Assembly (NCBI GenBank): GCA_013152205.1 | Contig: JAADGV010000043.1 | Location: 1 to 49,975, forward strand | Direction of reading: 5' to 3' | Length of the DNA: 49,975 nt | Source of the DNA: Planctomycetota bacterium | Lineage (GTDB): Bacteria; Planctomycetota; Planctomycetia; Pirellulales; Lacipirellulaceae | Shown: piece after piece, positions 7,149-16,812 of the stretch | How the letters are laid out: every line of letters begins with the position of its first letter | Numbering within the stretch: the stretch's first letter is position 1 | Translations under genes and position numbers: made by a program | Notes under the pieces: model-generated | What the model was told of the DNA's origin: nothing | Database searches by the model: none | Seen by the model: the letters and a program-made list of their open reading frames with translations, nothing else

Positions 7149-9482
7149 CTATTGTGGTGCCCCACCAAGGAACTTGGGGATTTCGTTCGCTTCGAAACTC
7201 TCCCGGATTTTGGCGATTGCGATTCTGCGCTGGCGAGCGGGGCCAGCAGGGCGAAAGCCTTTCAGCGAATCAGCCCCTTTGATTCCCATAATCTCGTCCA
7301 AATTGTGAATTGCCAGCACTCGGTAGTCGAGATTGTCGCTCTCCAAATATCGAAGGAGCTTCGCTACGGCCCCTTCCTGGACAGCCTCTCGCGTTCGACC
7401 AATCTGCTCCTGATTGTAGCCGGCGACCATCTCCATCAGGTCTCCGCCAGCCGTTTCCCCCCGCAGATTCACAAACGCTTCACGCACCCCAGCCGCCGCA
7501 TCAGGACTCAAAGCCAGCGCTTGCCGCAAGGTATCGATGTGTGATCCCCAAGCTCGTCTCTGGTCTTTGTCGCTGAGCGATTTCACGAATGGCTCAAACT
7601 CCCCGATATGCACACTTGCTTCCGCCGCCAAAGTACGCACTTCACGCTGCCGTCCCTTCGCATCTTGGTCGCTTAGCTCCAGCAGACGAAGCCGAACGGG
7701 TGCTCCCAACTCTAATTCTCGCTCAAATTCCGCATGCGCTCGTCGTTGCATATCGGTCATCGGCTCGCGATCGATCCACCTTGGAAACTCCTCCATCGCC
7801 TTCGGCAAATCGTCGATACCACCAATAGTTTTCCAGGTTACCGGTGCCTCGATCGTTTGAATCTCTCCCGAGTCTTCTTGCAGATCGATACTGCCACTCG
7901 TGAGATACCAGACCACCTCGACAGGCGACATCTGACGTTCGTTGTCGCTTCCCAACACAAAAACACGCCGCACTTTAACGGCTAGGCTCGCAGAACCGGC
8001 CATTCGAAATTGCCGTTGAACATCGCCTGCATAAAATGCGATCTGGCTTCCGTCCAAATCTGCGTTGAGCAACACTTCTCCGTAAGTTACGTCTAATCTC
8101 AGATCGACTTCTCCATCGGCGATCACGTTTTCTTCTCGTGGCAACATTACCTGCGTTCCACCTGACAGATAGGCATTCACGCCTGCCAACACGACATGTG
8201 TGCGACACGTCGGCAACGAAAGCAACTCGTCTCCCATCAAAATCGCACTCCGAGGTGGCAACCGAATCCACTGGTTCGACTCCCCATCATGCCGCAACAA
8301 CATATCGTTGTTGCCTAAATAGCTGCCCAACTGCACTGGACCAGTTGGCTCGTCAACCGTTTTCTGGGCTTTGTCTGGTGTTCCCGCCGCAGAGGCTACC
8401 AGCGGAGGCCCTTCGCCAGTGGCATCGCCTTTTGTCATCACTGCTTCATCGACTGGCGTTACCGGATCGGTGGGCCCGAATTCGTCGCTTGGCAATGTCG
8501 CAACTGCCTTCCCATTGTCATCCCCGGCAAAGTCCTCGCTTATTGGCATTGGCTTCTTTACCTCGTCGGCCGGAGCTTCGGCTATTGGCTCTTCCGAAAT
8601 TGGATCTTTTGCAGGGGGGCTCACGACCGTGCCCGGGTCACTCGTCCCAGGGTCAAAGGCAGGGGCTTCCGTCCCAGCGGTTGCCCCTGGCACAAATGGT
8701 GCTGCCTCGCCTCCTGGTTCGGCAGTATCACCACCCGAGTCATCTATCCCGGTATCGCCTCCCCCGATTTCTAAGGCCCCATCAGCACCCTCTAAATCCA
8801 CCGAAGCAACGCCAGCCGGAGCAGACTGCTGCTCCGCAGAATTAAGCCAGTACCCCACGCCACCCACCACCAATAACGAGGCGGCTATCATCGCGATTCG
8901 CCTTCCACGGCTCTTTGCTCGGGCGGCCTCTCGCAAATAATCGGGCACCTCCGACTCGCTCCGAACAGTTTGCTTAACTGGTGGAGTCTCAACCGGGGCC
9001 GTCGCCACTTGTGGCGAACTCACATGTGCTGGCTCAACTCGCAACTTCTGGCCGGAAGCCAGTTTGGCCGGCAGATCGTACATTCGCTTGCGCACCTCGG
9101 TGTCGATCTCCGCCGGCTCGCCAAGCACCATGGCCAGCACATGGTGGCAAGAAGCCACTTCAGCCAAGTGCATATCCGCCTCGTTGCCTGGTTCGAGACA
9201 CATCCGCTCGAAATCAGCGATATCTTCCGGCGCCAAGGTATTATCTAAATACTCTGAAACCGCATTGGCGTCGCAAACGCTAACCGCATCCAGCACACCA
9301 TCGCCGCCACCAGCAAGCACTTCGGGAGCGCCAAGCCGGAGCCGCCGCACGGTGTCCCGCGTGCGATGGATCAACTCCGAGGCAAAATCGCTTGCTTCGA
9401 TCTTTTTGCTAAGCTCTTCGTGATCGGCAGGGTCAAGAATATCGTCGGTATAGGCCAGCAAGGTGCGGAGAGTGAGTCGCAT
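7149..9482 (-). CDS. Single-span membrane protein with FecR-like outer domain and anti-sigma-like N-terminus
   Basis: This is a 777-residue protein of a kind common in planctomycetes. The N-terminus (MRLTLRTLLAYTDDILDPAD) and a second motif at about 70-85 (AVSEYLDNTLAPEDIADFE) resemble anti-sigma factor heads. One membrane segment lies at about 196-213. A Pro/Ser/Glu/Gly-rich linker spans about 220-395, followed by a FecR-like beta domain at about 405-540 and a helical C-terminus. The start is ATG 9482, with AGAGGA about eight bases upstream; an in-frame TTG 20 codons earlier has no such site. The role is probably signalling across the membrane, but the partner sigma factor is not adjacent. 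The function is not known. Confidence 0.75.
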   Translation of the reverse strand: MRLTLRTLLAYTDDILDPADHEELSKKIEASDFASELIHRTRDTVRRLRLGAPEVLAGGGDGVLDAVSVCDANAVSEYLDNTLAPEDIADFERMCLEPGNEADMHLAEVASCHHVLAMVLGEPAEIDTEVRKRMYDLPAKLASGQKLRVEPAHVSSPQVATAPVETPPVKQTVRSESEVPDYLREAARAKSRGRRIAMIAASLLVVGGVGYWLNSAEQQSAPAGVASVDLEGADGALEIGGGDTGIDDSGGDTAEPGGEAAPFVPGATAGTEAPAFDPGTSDPGTVVSPPAKDPISEEPIAEAPADEVKKPMPISEDFAGDDNGKAVATLPSDEFGPTDPVTPVDEAVMTKGDATGEGPPLVASAAGTPDKAQKTVDEPTGPVQLGSYLGNNDMLLRHDGESNQWIRLPPRSAILMGDELLSLPTCRTHVVLAGVNAYLSGGTQVMLPREENVIADGEVDLRLDVTYGEVLLNADLDGSQIAFYAGDVQRQFRMAGSASLAVKVRRVFVLGSDNERQMSPVEVVWYLTSGSIDLQEDSGEIQTIEAPVTWKTIGGIDDLPKAMEEFPRWIDREPMTDMQRRAHAEFERELELGAPVRLRLLELSDQDAKGRQREVRTLAAEASVHIGEFEPFVKSLSDKDQRRAWGSHIDTLRQALALSPDAAAGVREAFVNLRGETAGGDLMEMVAGYNQEQIGRTREAVQEGAVAKLLRYLESDNLDYRVLAIHNLDEIMGIKGADSLKGFRPAGPARQRRIAIAKIRESFEANEIPKFLGGAPQ

Positions 9483-9640
9483 CGAATTTTCCTCTGGAAT
9501 CGAATTTCCCTCTGAAAAAATGGATTGCGCCTGATCCGACAAAGTACAGACCGAAGCGTATCCAGAAGAAATAGTGGCGATTAGCAGCGAATTTCGTGCA
9601 AGATTCTGAACTTTTTCTCAAAATCTTCGGCTACGACGGC

Positions 9641-10051
9641 TTATCGACCCAGAAATGCCGTCTTACGACGCCTTCCCCGCACTCTCACGTACTTCACTCG
9701 GCCCACGACAGCGGCCTGTTTGTTTCTTCGCACTTGGCTAGGAAATGCCATTAAGGCGAATAACGATACCGCCAACTGAAAGCTTGCTACCAGCGCCGGA
9801 TGCAACGTAGGCACCGACTGCGTGCGAGGCTCCAGCCGCAACACGGCACTCGACTCCCAACCATCAGCCGTGCGAACCCAATCGGTCGAAACGGCCCTGC
9901 GGCCCTGCGCCTGCTCGAAACTAGCCAGGAAACAGCTTATTAGGGCAACCGCCGAAATGGTGAGTAGCGAGCGAAACAAAAGAAGGGCTCCAGGGGCATT
10001 CGCGAGATTCAACGATCGAGAGAACGACCGCTTCGCCTCAACAAGACGCAA
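9641..10051 (-). CDS. Small two-span membrane protein, unknown function
   Basis: The 136-residue frame has two hydrophobic segments (about 20-45 and 82-103), separated by a polar stretch with RTADGWE and a Pro-rich LHPALV motif, and a very basic C-terminus (VRVRGRRRKTAF). That pattern is protein-like and resembles small planctomycete membrane proteins. The only start for the full frame is TTG 10051, without a strong ribosome-binding site, so the N-terminus is uncertain. It lies upstream of the FecR-like gene on the same strand and may be co-transcribed. Confidence 0.5.
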   Translation of the reverse strand: MRLVEAKRSFSRSLNLANAPGALLLFRSLLTISAVALISCFLASFEQAQGRRAVSTDWVRTADGWESSAVLRLEPRTQSVPTLHPALVASFQLAVSLFALMAFPSQVRRNKQAAVVGRVKYVRVRGRRRKTAFLGR

Positions 10052-10544
10052 GCCCTATACCCACAACAGCGTCAACAAACCCAACTGTTGCCCGAACTAC
10101 TAAAAAACCCTGGAAATCCAGTATCAAATCCAATCGAGCCGACTTGAGAAGCCCCGGAAATTTGTTGCCAAAACACCACTTCCAGATACGAAGGGTGGCG
10201 AATGCGAAACATCGTCGATTCGCTGAAGCAAAAGTACCGTGTCTCGGTAGGTGCCCAGAATGGCGGCGAGCCGTACACCCCCCGAGCGCGCGACGCAAGA
10301 GTTTATCCTGCCCGATCAACCGAAAATTTCGTGCAACTCTATTTTCAAAACGTTACCAGTTACCTGCACACAAGTTACGACACGACTTCGTACCCGAAAT
10401 TTGGACACCCTCTTTTTAGCGAGTAGAATCAGGTAGCTTTTCTGTTTCTAATCCAACGGACGTTCAGTCCAACAACTTCAATCCGCTATCGAAATGCGGC
10501 ACGCAACGAGCGCTTGCGAGTTCTCGTTGGCGAGAGTATTGACG
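10052..10544. other. Long intergenic region, divergent promoters expected
   Basis: Nearly 500 bases separate two divergently transcribed genes. Short overlapping frames exist on both strands but none has convincing composition or a ribosome-binding site. No repeat family was recognised here. The promoters of both flanking genes must lie in this stretch. Confidence 0.4.
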
Positions 10545-11057
10545 ATGAAGACATTCCCCAGAGAAAGACTGAAACGCATTCGCCACGAGGCGGAAGGGTA
10601 TCTCGAACTCGGCATGCCTTCTCATGCCCTGCAATCGCTACAGCGCCGCGGCAAAGTCGTGCATACGGACGCCCGAGCTTGCTACCTCATGGGCGAATGC
10701 ATGCGAGAGTTGCGCCAGTATCGCGAGGCCATCTTTCCGCTCCGCCGCAGCTTGGAGCTTATCCCCGACGACATTCACGCCTGGATGGCCCTTGCTTGGT
10801 GCTACAAACGGGTCGGACATGTCCAGCGGGCAATCGAATCGCTTGAACATGCCGTCGATGTAGAACCGGGCCAAGCAATCTTGCATTACAACTTGGCCTG
10901 CTATTGGAGTCTGGCTCAGGCCCCGCATCAGGCCCTCCGCTGCTTGGCCAATGCCCTGGATATCGATGGCAACTTCCGCGACTTCATTCACGACGAACCC
11001 GACTTCGACCCTTTGCGAAACGACCCGCTCTTCCAGAACCTTACCGGCATCTTCTGA
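10545..11057 (+). CDS. Tetratricopeptide repeat protein
   Basis: The 170-residue protein has three consecutive TPR units at about residues 43-75, 76-109 and 110-143. Each shows the W/L-G-Y-A-F-A-P pattern (for example AWMALAWCYKRVGHVQRAIE, then LEHAVDVEPG). A C-terminal DEPDFDPLRNDPLF motif is typical of TPR proteins that end on a capping helix. It is soluble, with no signal peptide, and is probably a protein-interaction module. The start is ATG 10545 after GAGAG; 17 upstream codons are less likely. It is convergent with the ParA gene. Confidence 0.85.
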   Translation: MKTFPRERLKRIRHEAEGYLELGMPSHALQSLQRRGKVVHTDARACYLMGECMRELRQYREAIFPLRRSLELIPDDIHAWMALAWCYKRVGHVQRAIESLEHAVDVEPGQAILHYNLACYWSLAQAPHQALRCLANALDIDGNFRDFIHDEPDFDPLRNDPLFQNLTGIF

Positions 11058-11105
11058 AGAGAATAATTGAATCGCCTGGCCCGCGCGAAATTGCGGATCG
11101 AAGCC

Positions 11106-11951
11106 CTACGCTGCGATACGGTCCGCAGTCGAAGGCTCGCTTCCGCCGCCTTGCGACTTCGCGGCATACATAGAAATCACCTCGTCCGCCAGGGCACGAT
11201 AATCCGCAGCACCTGCTGACTGTGGCGAGTAAGAAAAAATCGATTGCTCGAAGCTCGGCGCCTCAGCCAAGCGGATATTCCGTCGAATCCTCGATTCAAA
11301 CAGGTGGACATCTCGCCAAGCCGACTCTCTCAACTTCGCTTCGCAGAAAAACTCTTCTACGTCCGAAGCAACTTCGGCTGCCAGCCGTGTCCCCGATTCG
11401 TACAGGCATAGCATAACGCCAGCCAAGCGGAGTCGGTCGTTCAGCCGTCGAGCTACCAAATCGATCGTTTGCAGCAATTTGCTCAAACCGTGTAGTGCAA
11501 GAAAATGCGGCTGGAGCGGCAGAAAAACATCGTCTACCGCCGAAAGCGCGTTCAACGTCAGTATCCCCAGCGAAGGCGGGCAGTCGATCAATACAAAGTC
11601 GAATTGTTCCTGCTCGAGGGCCAGCTTGTCTCGCAAAATTACCTCGCGACCCACTACCCCAGCCAATTCCACCTCGGCAGCCGCCAAATCGATATGCGAG
11701 CTAGCCACCTGCAAGTTCTCGCCCACCGGTTGCCAAATATCTGCCAGATTCACGTCGCTGGTCAGCAAATCGTAAACCGTCGGCAACTCTCGTGTAAGGC
11801 TGAGCCCCAAGTGCAGTGAAGCATGAGCCTGGGGATCGAGATCGATCAGCCCAACACGGTGCCCACTGGCTGCCAATGCGGCACTCAGATTCACAGCGGT
11901 CGTAGTTTTACCTACCCCGCCCTTTTGGTTGATGATCGCAATTGATCGCAT
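11106..11951 (-). CDS. ParA/Soj-type ATPase (orphan)
   Basis: The 281-residue MinD/ParA-superfamily ATPase has a deviant Walker A KGGVGKTT at residues 10-17, a second motif LIDLDPQAHAS, and Walker B DFVLIDCPPSLG. It would bind DNA or a membrane surface and position chromosome, plasmid or protein cargo. No ParB or parS-like sequence was seen next to it, so the cargo is unknown. The start is ATG 11951 at the family N-terminus MRSIAIINQ. The frame is open 51 codons further up, without family support. The next gene upstream encodes a single-span protein, possibly co-transcribed. Confidence 0.88.
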   Translation of the reverse strand: MRSIAIINQKGGVGKTTTAVNLSAALAASGHRVGLIDLDPQAHASLHLGLSLTRELPTVYDLLTSDVNLADIWQPVGENLQVASSHIDLAAAEVELAGVVGREVILRDKLALEQEQFDFVLIDCPPSLGILTLNALSAVDDVFLPLQPHFLALHGLSKLLQTIDLVARRLNDRLRLAGVMLCLYESGTRLAAEVASDVEEFFCEAKLRESAWRDVHLFESRIRRNIRLAEAPSFEQSIFSYSPQSAGAADYRALADEVISMYAAKSQGGGSEPSTADRIAA

Positions 11952-12063
11952 AGCGCTCTGCTGTCCTTTAGAAAGTGCTGGTGCAACTTTCCAAAAATAC
12001 GTGGTCGTGATCTCCCGTAAGACGGCAGAGTATAGGAAGCGACTATCCCCTCTCCCAGAGCAA

Positions 12064-12612
12064 CTACTCTGCTGTGCTAGCATCTTCGAGGCCCAGGGCT
12101 GCAAAATACGCCCGCAAGCTCTCTGACAACGGACTGCAAGAAAAAGCCTCTACCGGGGTTTGGTCTGCCGCTACAACTCGCCCGATAGCCGCCAAATCGG
12201 CTGCCAGCACTACCCGTATCTCATGTTGTGAGTCGAAAAAACGCAGGCACCACCGCCAATCGATCTCTGCTGGGTCGACAGGAGCGTCCCACTCGTAATT
12301 GCGATCACTCATCAGCGCATGTCGCAAATGCACCATCCCCCGAGCGTTCGTAAGCCCACGCGGCTCGGCTGCTCGATACCTTCGGCCAAGCTCAAGTACC
12401 CCAGTTCCCTCTTCTGCCGCACTTTCCGCCCCGAGTAGAGCCAACTCGTAAATCTCGACCTCGGATGGCTGAGAAATCAGCCTTGATGCCTCGACGCCCC
12501 AATACATCGTGGCTTCGTGGGCCGCTTCGTAGCGATACCACCACGAAATCACCCCAGCCGACAAAGCCAAGCCGGCCAGCACGAATACCAGCTTTGTTCC
12601 TGATTGCCCCAT
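12064..12612 (-). CDS. Single-span membrane protein upstream of ParA, unknown function
   Basis: The 182-residue protein has an N-terminal membrane anchor (about residues 7-27, LVFVLAGLALSAGVISWW) and a soluble domain with an ExxRxxL-rich, Trp-containing core (EIDWRWCLRFFDSQHE). I do not recognise the family. The start is ATG 12612, with GAGG eight bases upstream; an ATG two codons earlier sits too close to that site. The stop lies 112 bases before the ParA start, so the two may form a unit. Confidence 0.65.
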   Translation of the reverse strand: MGQSGTKLVFVLAGLALSAGVISWWYRYEAAHEATMYWGVEASRLISQPSEVEIYELALLGAESAAEEGTGVLELGRRYRAAEPRGLTNARGMVHLRHALMSDRNYEWDAPVDPAEIDWRWCLRFFDSQHEIRVVLAADLAAIGRVVAADQTPVEAFSCSPLSESLRAYFAALGLEDASTAE

Positions 12613-12648
12613 ACTCATTGCCTCGAATTGATCTACGCAGGAGGATTG

Positions 12649-12733
12649 CAAAGTCATGCTAGCCGCAGTCGGCCTGAAAAACCGCGGCTTCCGCTCGCGG
12701 CTACTACAGAATCAGTGACTTTGCAATCGTCCC
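12649..12733. repeat. Repeat family A (GTCATGCTAGCCGCAG...), internally shortened copy
   Basis: It begins CAAAGTCATGCTAGCCGCAG, has a CCGCGG-centred palindrome and ends CAGAATCAGTGACTTTGCAA. Other copies are at 37333-37423 and 48633-48733, with half copies at 32362-32403 and 33282-33330. Here part of the left arm is missing. It is a transcript-level hairpin or REP-like element with no coding capacity. Confidence 0.7.
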
Positions 12734-12827
12734 GTTGATCTGCCCAGACGGCTTTCCGCACCACCGGGTCACTTAGTATACTGTCAGCTTTGTAAACTGA
12801 CACGATAGATACTGGAAACATAAAACC

Positions 12828-13049
12828 ATGGCCGACAAATTCGATCCTTACCGAGAATCGTTAGTCGTAGAACAGACGACCCTATGGCCTGAGGATTTCG
12901 AAGTCGACCCCCATGCTCGACTCCAACTCGAGGCCCAGCTCCACGAAAGCCCCGACCAAGCGACCCACCTCGAATACATACGAACCCACACCGGCTTCTG
13001 CCGCCATATTGTCGTTACCCCCGAAGATATCGAACGGATTGGTGCGTAG
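12828..13049 (+). CDS. Conserved small protein upstream of aroB, unknown function
   Basis: The 73-residue acidic soluble protein (MADKFDPYRESLVVEQ..., C-terminal HIVVTPEDIERIGA) starts at ATG 12828. It lies 58 bases before aroB on the same strand and is likely co-transcribed with it. Composition and the even codon pattern support a real gene. No family was recognised, and a role in aromatic amino-acid synthesis would be guesswork. Confidence 0.65.
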   Translation: MADKFDPYRESLVVEQTTLWPEDFEVDPHARLQLEAQLHESPDQATHLEYIRTHTGFCRHIVVTPEDIERIGA

Positions 13050-13107
13050 ACGAAGCCCAACAACCATTTCTCAACACGCAACTGCCCCCGCATAAGGAAT
13101 CTTTACC

Positions 13108-14202
13108 GTGGCAAATGAGGCCAAAGTTACCCGAGTCAATTTGGCCCACCGTAGCTACGACATCCAGATTGGCAGTGGAAATCTTACCGAATTCGTACCG
13201 TTCCTTCGCGAACGCACCAAATCGAATCACGCGGTTATCATCACCGATACCACCGTGGATACTCTGTATGCAGACAAGCTGGGCGATCAACTGGCCGACG
13301 ACCAATGGGAAGTTCACCTGCTAGTCGTCGACGCCGGCGAACGCAGCAAATGCTCGGAGGTCGCGGCGGATCTCTGGGAAACCATGTTGGCCGAAGGAAC
13401 CGATCGGCAGTCGATCGTCGTTGCCATCGGTGGCGGGGTCGTCGGCGACCTTGCCGGCTTTGTCGCAGCCACATTTACTCGCGGTCTAAGCTTCTTCCAA
13501 GTTCCAACAACACTGCTTGCTCAAGTCGACAGCTCTGTGGGTGGCAAAGTTGGCATCAATTTGCCCGGTGCAAAAAACATGGTCGGCGCTTTCTGGCAAC
13601 CTCTTGGCGTCTTGGTCGACGTCGAGGTTCTCAACACTCTGCCCGATCGCGAATACCGGGCTGGTCTGGCCGAAGTCGTCAAATATGGCGTGATCCTCGA
13701 TGCCGACTTCTTCGCCTATCTCGAACAACAGACCGAAGCAATCAACAACCGCGATGCAGAAACCCTCCGCTACGTGGTTGAACGTTGCTGCCAACTAAAG
13801 GCCGGCGTCGTTGAAAAAGACGAACGCGAACTGACCGGTCTCCGAGCCGTCTTAAACTACGGCCACACCTACGCCCACGCTTTCGAGGCCGCAGGCAAGT
13901 ACGAAGCCCTCCTGCACGGCGAAGCGGTATCAATCGGCATGATGTGCGCCGCTCGCCTGGCTGCTCGCATGGGCCGCGTCGACAACCAATTCGCAAGTCG
14001 GCAACAAGCATTGCTCGAAGCGCTCGGTTTACCTATTGCAACACCAAACCATGATGGCAACGATCTGGTCGCCCTCATGCGGCACGACAAGAAGGTCGAC
14101 GAGGGAAAACTAAGATTCGTCCTGCCCGACCGCATGGGACACGTTGAACTTGTCAAAGACGTTCGCACAGACGATGTGCTGGCGTCGCTAATCGCAGAAT
14201 AG
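13108..14202 (+). CDS. aroB: 3-dehydroquinate synthase
   Basis: The 364-residue NAD- and metal-dependent enzyme converts DAHP to 3-dehydroquinate, the second step of the shikimate pathway. Visible family blocks are GGGVVGDLAGFVAA (109-122), VDSSVGGKVGIN (140-151), the metal ligands E189, H253 (GHTYAHAFE) and H270 (LLHGEAVSIGM), and a C-terminal DKKVDEGKLRFVLP. Length is normal. The start is GTG 13108, with AAGGAA nine bases upstream. dprA follows after 66 bases on the same strand. Confidence 0.97.
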   Translation: MANEAKVTRVNLAHRSYDIQIGSGNLTEFVPFLRERTKSNHAVIITDTTVDTLYADKLGDQLADDQWEVHLLVVDAGERSKCSEVAADLWETMLAEGTDRQSIVVAIGGGVVGDLAGFVAATFTRGLSFFQVPTTLLAQVDSSVGGKVGINLPGAKNMVGAFWQPLGVLVDVEVLNTLPDREYRAGLAEVVKYGVILDADFFAYLEQQTEAINNRDAETLRYVVERCCQLKAGVVEKDERELTGLRAVLNYGHTYAHAFEAAGKYEALLHGEAVSIGMMCAARLAARMGRVDNQFASRQQALLEALGLPIATPNHDGNDLVALMRHDKKVDEGKLRFVLPDRMGHVELVKDVRTDDVLASLIAE

Positions 14203-14268
14203 TACGGTGACTTAGAACAGCATTCCAAAACATTTGCCGCAGTTCTCCCCTCAAAGGCAGGCCTGTCC

Positions 14269-15393
14269 GTGAGCGATGCATCCCTCAACAGCGACGAACG
14301 AATCCGCCATCAGCTTCGGCTGGCGCTTGTTTCCGGCATTGGCCCACTCATGCGGCAACGTCTGCTGGCCCGTTTTGGATCGCCCGAATGCGTCCTCGCC
14401 GCCTCATCCGCCGATTTGCAAGCGGTCTCGGGTATCGGCCCCAAGCTTGCCAAGCAGATATCACAAGCTGAGCGAGAAATCGACGTCGACGCCCAGCTTC
14501 AACTATGCAGCGACAACAATGTTGGCATTCTTCTTGAATCGCACCCGCAGTACCCACCCCTGCTCAATGAAATTGACGATCCGCCCGGCGTGCTATTCAC
14601 ACGCGGCGACCTACTACCAGCAGACCGCCTTGCTGTAGCGATCGTTGGCACCCGCCATGCCACTCGGTACGGCATCAAGATAGCAGCGCAACTTGCGACC
14701 AGCCTTGCAAACGCTGGTATCACGGTCGTCAGCGGCATGGCTCGAGGTATCGACAGCGCTGCCCATCGTGCTGCTCTCGAAGCCGGAGGGCGTACGGTTG
14801 CCGTTTTAGCCAGCGGAGTGCTTAAACCGTATCCACCAGAAAATGTCAATCTTGCCGAACGTATCGCTCAGCAAGGTTGCGTACTCAGCGAAGCCGCTCC
14901 GACCATGCCACCAATCAGCGGCATGTTCCCTCAAAGAAACCGCATCATTAGCGGCATGACTCTCGGGACGATTGTCGTGGAAGCTGCCGCCCGGTCAGGC
15001 GCGCTCATCACTGCTCGACATGCCTGGGAACAAAACCGCGAGGTCTTTGCTGTCCCCGGCCCCGTCGACAGTCGTCTCTCTCATGGCCCTCATCAACTGC
15101 TCCGCGACGGTGCGAAGCTCGTCGCCTCGATCGACGATGTCCTCGAAGAGCTAGGCCCGATGGCTCATGAAACCCAGCGAGAAGATGGCACCACCGTTCG
15201 CGTCCCGGCCGAAGTTTCGCTCAATGATGTCGAGCAAAAAGTGCTGCAAGCGATCAACGTGCAAGGCTCCCTCATCGACGAGGTGACCACTACGAGTGGC
15301 CTACCCGTCCACCGAGTGCTGTCGACGATTCATGTTCTTGAAATGCGAAGTCTGATCCGCCGCGTCGGCGGCAACCGTGTCGCGCGTATCTAA
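14269..15393 (+). CDS. dprA: DNA-processing protein DprA/Smf
   Basis: The 374-residue protein loads RecA onto incoming single-stranded DNA during transformation. An N-terminal helix-hairpin-helix-like segment (LQAVSGIGPKLAKQIS) is followed by the Rossmann-like core with GTRHATRYG, SGMARGIDSAAHR and FPQRNRIISGM, then GALITARHA. A C-terminal winged-helix-like domain lies at about 310-374 (LNDVEQKVLQAI...LIRRVGGNRVARI). The start is GTG 14269. It follows aroB closely and is probably in the same transcript. Other competence genes are not in the window. Confidence 0.95.
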   Translation: MSDASLNSDERIRHQLRLALVSGIGPLMRQRLLARFGSPECVLAASSADLQAVSGIGPKLAKQISQAEREIDVDAQLQLCSDNNVGILLESHPQYPPLLNEIDDPPGVLFTRGDLLPADRLAVAIVGTRHATRYGIKIAAQLATSLANAGITVVSGMARGIDSAAHRAALEAGGRTVAVLASGVLKPYPPENVNLAERIAQQGCVLSEAAPTMPPISGMFPQRNRIISGMTLGTIVVEAAARSGALITARHAWEQNREVFAVPGPVDSRLSHGPHQLLRDGAKLVASIDDVLEELGPMAHETQREDGTTVRVPAEVSLNDVEQKVLQAINVQGSLIDEVTTTSGLPVHRVLSTIHVLEMRSLIRRVGGNRVARI

Positions 15394-16071
15394 ACGCTTT
15401 GCCTCGTCTTCGACCTGTTTGGTCACGACGATGAAAAACACTAAATTCGGCGGTAGATTTCCTGGCACCCACATGCGCAAGTGTGGGTCGTATCTTTGCA
15501 GCAGGCAACTTCCAAAACACTTGAAATCCCGTGAAATTACGCCCAGACATGCGAAATCGATACAACCACTCTCCATCTGGCGGATACCACCCTTCCCCAC
15601 CACAGAGGTATCGCAAAATCAAGCAAACGTAGTGTAATTGATCACAATTCTCGCCCAATTTGAGATAATTGTCTGTTCTCTCTGGCAGTTCTTGCAATAA
15701 TGACAGGCGAATGACTATGCCCGCTTTTGCCGAACAATTGCCCCCAATACAGCGTAAGCGATTGGCTGCACTGTAGTTGCGAGGCTGCTAGCTAGGCAAG
15801 GTAGAGGGCCCGTGGCTCTGTTGGCATAGGAATTGCTTTTCACTTTGGAACAAGAGTCAAATGCCAATTTGGCTACACGGAATACCCCGCAGCGGGGTAA
15901 TGTGGTTAAAATTGGCTTTTGATAGCCGGCGCCAACGGGTGCCAACACTTTCCGCAACCCAAGGATTCGCCTAGTTTTATGGTGAGGGTCCGCGGATTCC
16001 ATATCGGACGGCAGGGAGAAAGGATTTTCTCCTGGTTATCGTCGAACTCTCGGAACGAGGAGTTCGTAGAA
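15394..16071. other. Long intergenic region upstream of the ECF sigma factor
   Basis: About 680 bases hold no convincing gene; overlapping open frames on the minus strand (15290-15697) lack start signals and protein-like composition. The only obvious structure is a small hairpin ACCCCGCAGCGGGGT at about 15884-15898. The sigma-factor promoter must lie in the right part. Confidence 0.4.
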
Positions 16072-16740
16072 ATGATAAAGCATCACAAGGAAGATTTGAT
16101 TGAAACGGTTTCCGCCTCTGGCAATGCTTCGCAGCATAGCATGGGCAATTACAGCGACGAGCAACTGCTGATCGAGTACCAGTCGACCGAAAGCTCGACT
16201 GTGTTCTCGGAATTGGTTTCTCGCTATGAACGTGAGCTATACAACTACCTAAGGCGTTTTCTGTCGGATGCAGCGATGGCTGAGGACGTCTTCCAGACAA
16301 CGTTCCTGCAAGTGCATTTGAAGCGTGATCTGTTCGAGTTGGGTCGTAAGTTCAGGCCTTGGCTCTACACGATTGCAACCAACCAGGCGATCGACGCCCA
16401 ACGCCGAAATCGTCGCCACCGACGCCTGAGTCTCGACCAGTCGCGAGCGACCGGAGGCGAGGACGTAGGTGCCCTTATGGGGGTAGTCGCCACCCAAGAC
16501 TCAGGCCCTGTCGAAGCTGTTGAAAGCTTGGAACGGGCGGAGTGGGTACGCGACGCAGTGGCTGGCTTGCCCGATCCGTTGCAAAACGCCGTCAAGCTCG
16601 TTTATTTTCAGGGGATGAAGTATCGTGATGCCGCCAAAGTTATGTCGGTGCCGGTCGGAACAGTCAAAAGCCGACTACACTCTGCGATTCGCCGGTTGGG
16701 TCAATCGTGGCAAGAGCTTCACCCTACTTCTCGTTCTTAA
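16072..16740 (+). CDS. ECF-type RNA polymerase sigma factor
   Basis: The 222-residue sigma-70 family protein has region 2 at about 43-110 (YERELYNYLRRF...RPWLYTIATNQAIDAQRRN) and region 4 at about 160-210 (GMKYRDAAKVMSVPVGTVKS). The start is ATG 16072, with AGGAG about nine bases upstream, which discards 51 in-frame upstream codons. It is followed by a strong hairpin and then an anti-sigma-like gene on the same strand, so it probably responds to an envelope or cytoplasmic signal. Its regulon is unknown. Confidence 0.92.
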   Translation: MIKHHKEDLIETVSASGNASQHSMGNYSDEQLLIEYQSTESSTVFSELVSRYERELYNYLRRFLSDAAMAEDVFQTTFLQVHLKRDLFELGRKFRPWLYTIATNQAIDAQRRNRRHRRLSLDQSRATGGEDVGALMGVVATQDSGPVEAVESLERAEWVRDAVAGLPDPLQNAVKLVYFQGMKYRDAAKVMSVPVGTVKSRLHSAIRRLGQSWQELHPTSRS

Positions 16741-16812
16741 GCATTTTAGTTGGCTACTGGGTTTCGCTGGAGCATACCAGTTGGCGCCCTGCCATGTTGC
16801 CTCGAAATTTCG

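Noticed and set aside
8138..8940. Long open frames (235 and 189 codons) antisense to the FecR-like gene
   Set aside because: They mirror the Pro/Ser/Gly-rich linker of the real gene. Low-complexity GC-rich codons leave the opposite strand open by chance.
10038..10426. Several overlapping 60-93-codon frames on both strands in the long gap before the TPR gene
   Set aside because: No ribosome-binding sites, poor composition (many Arg, Cys and Ser) and mutual overlap; none resembles a known family.
12613..12827. Possible small gene between the membrane protein and the 73-residue gene
   Set aside because: The region is mostly repeat family A, with stops in all frames of usable length.
15290..15697. 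135-codon frame on the minus strand overlapping the end of dprA
   Set aside because: It overlaps a certain gene antisense, has an unlikely amino-acid composition and no start signal.
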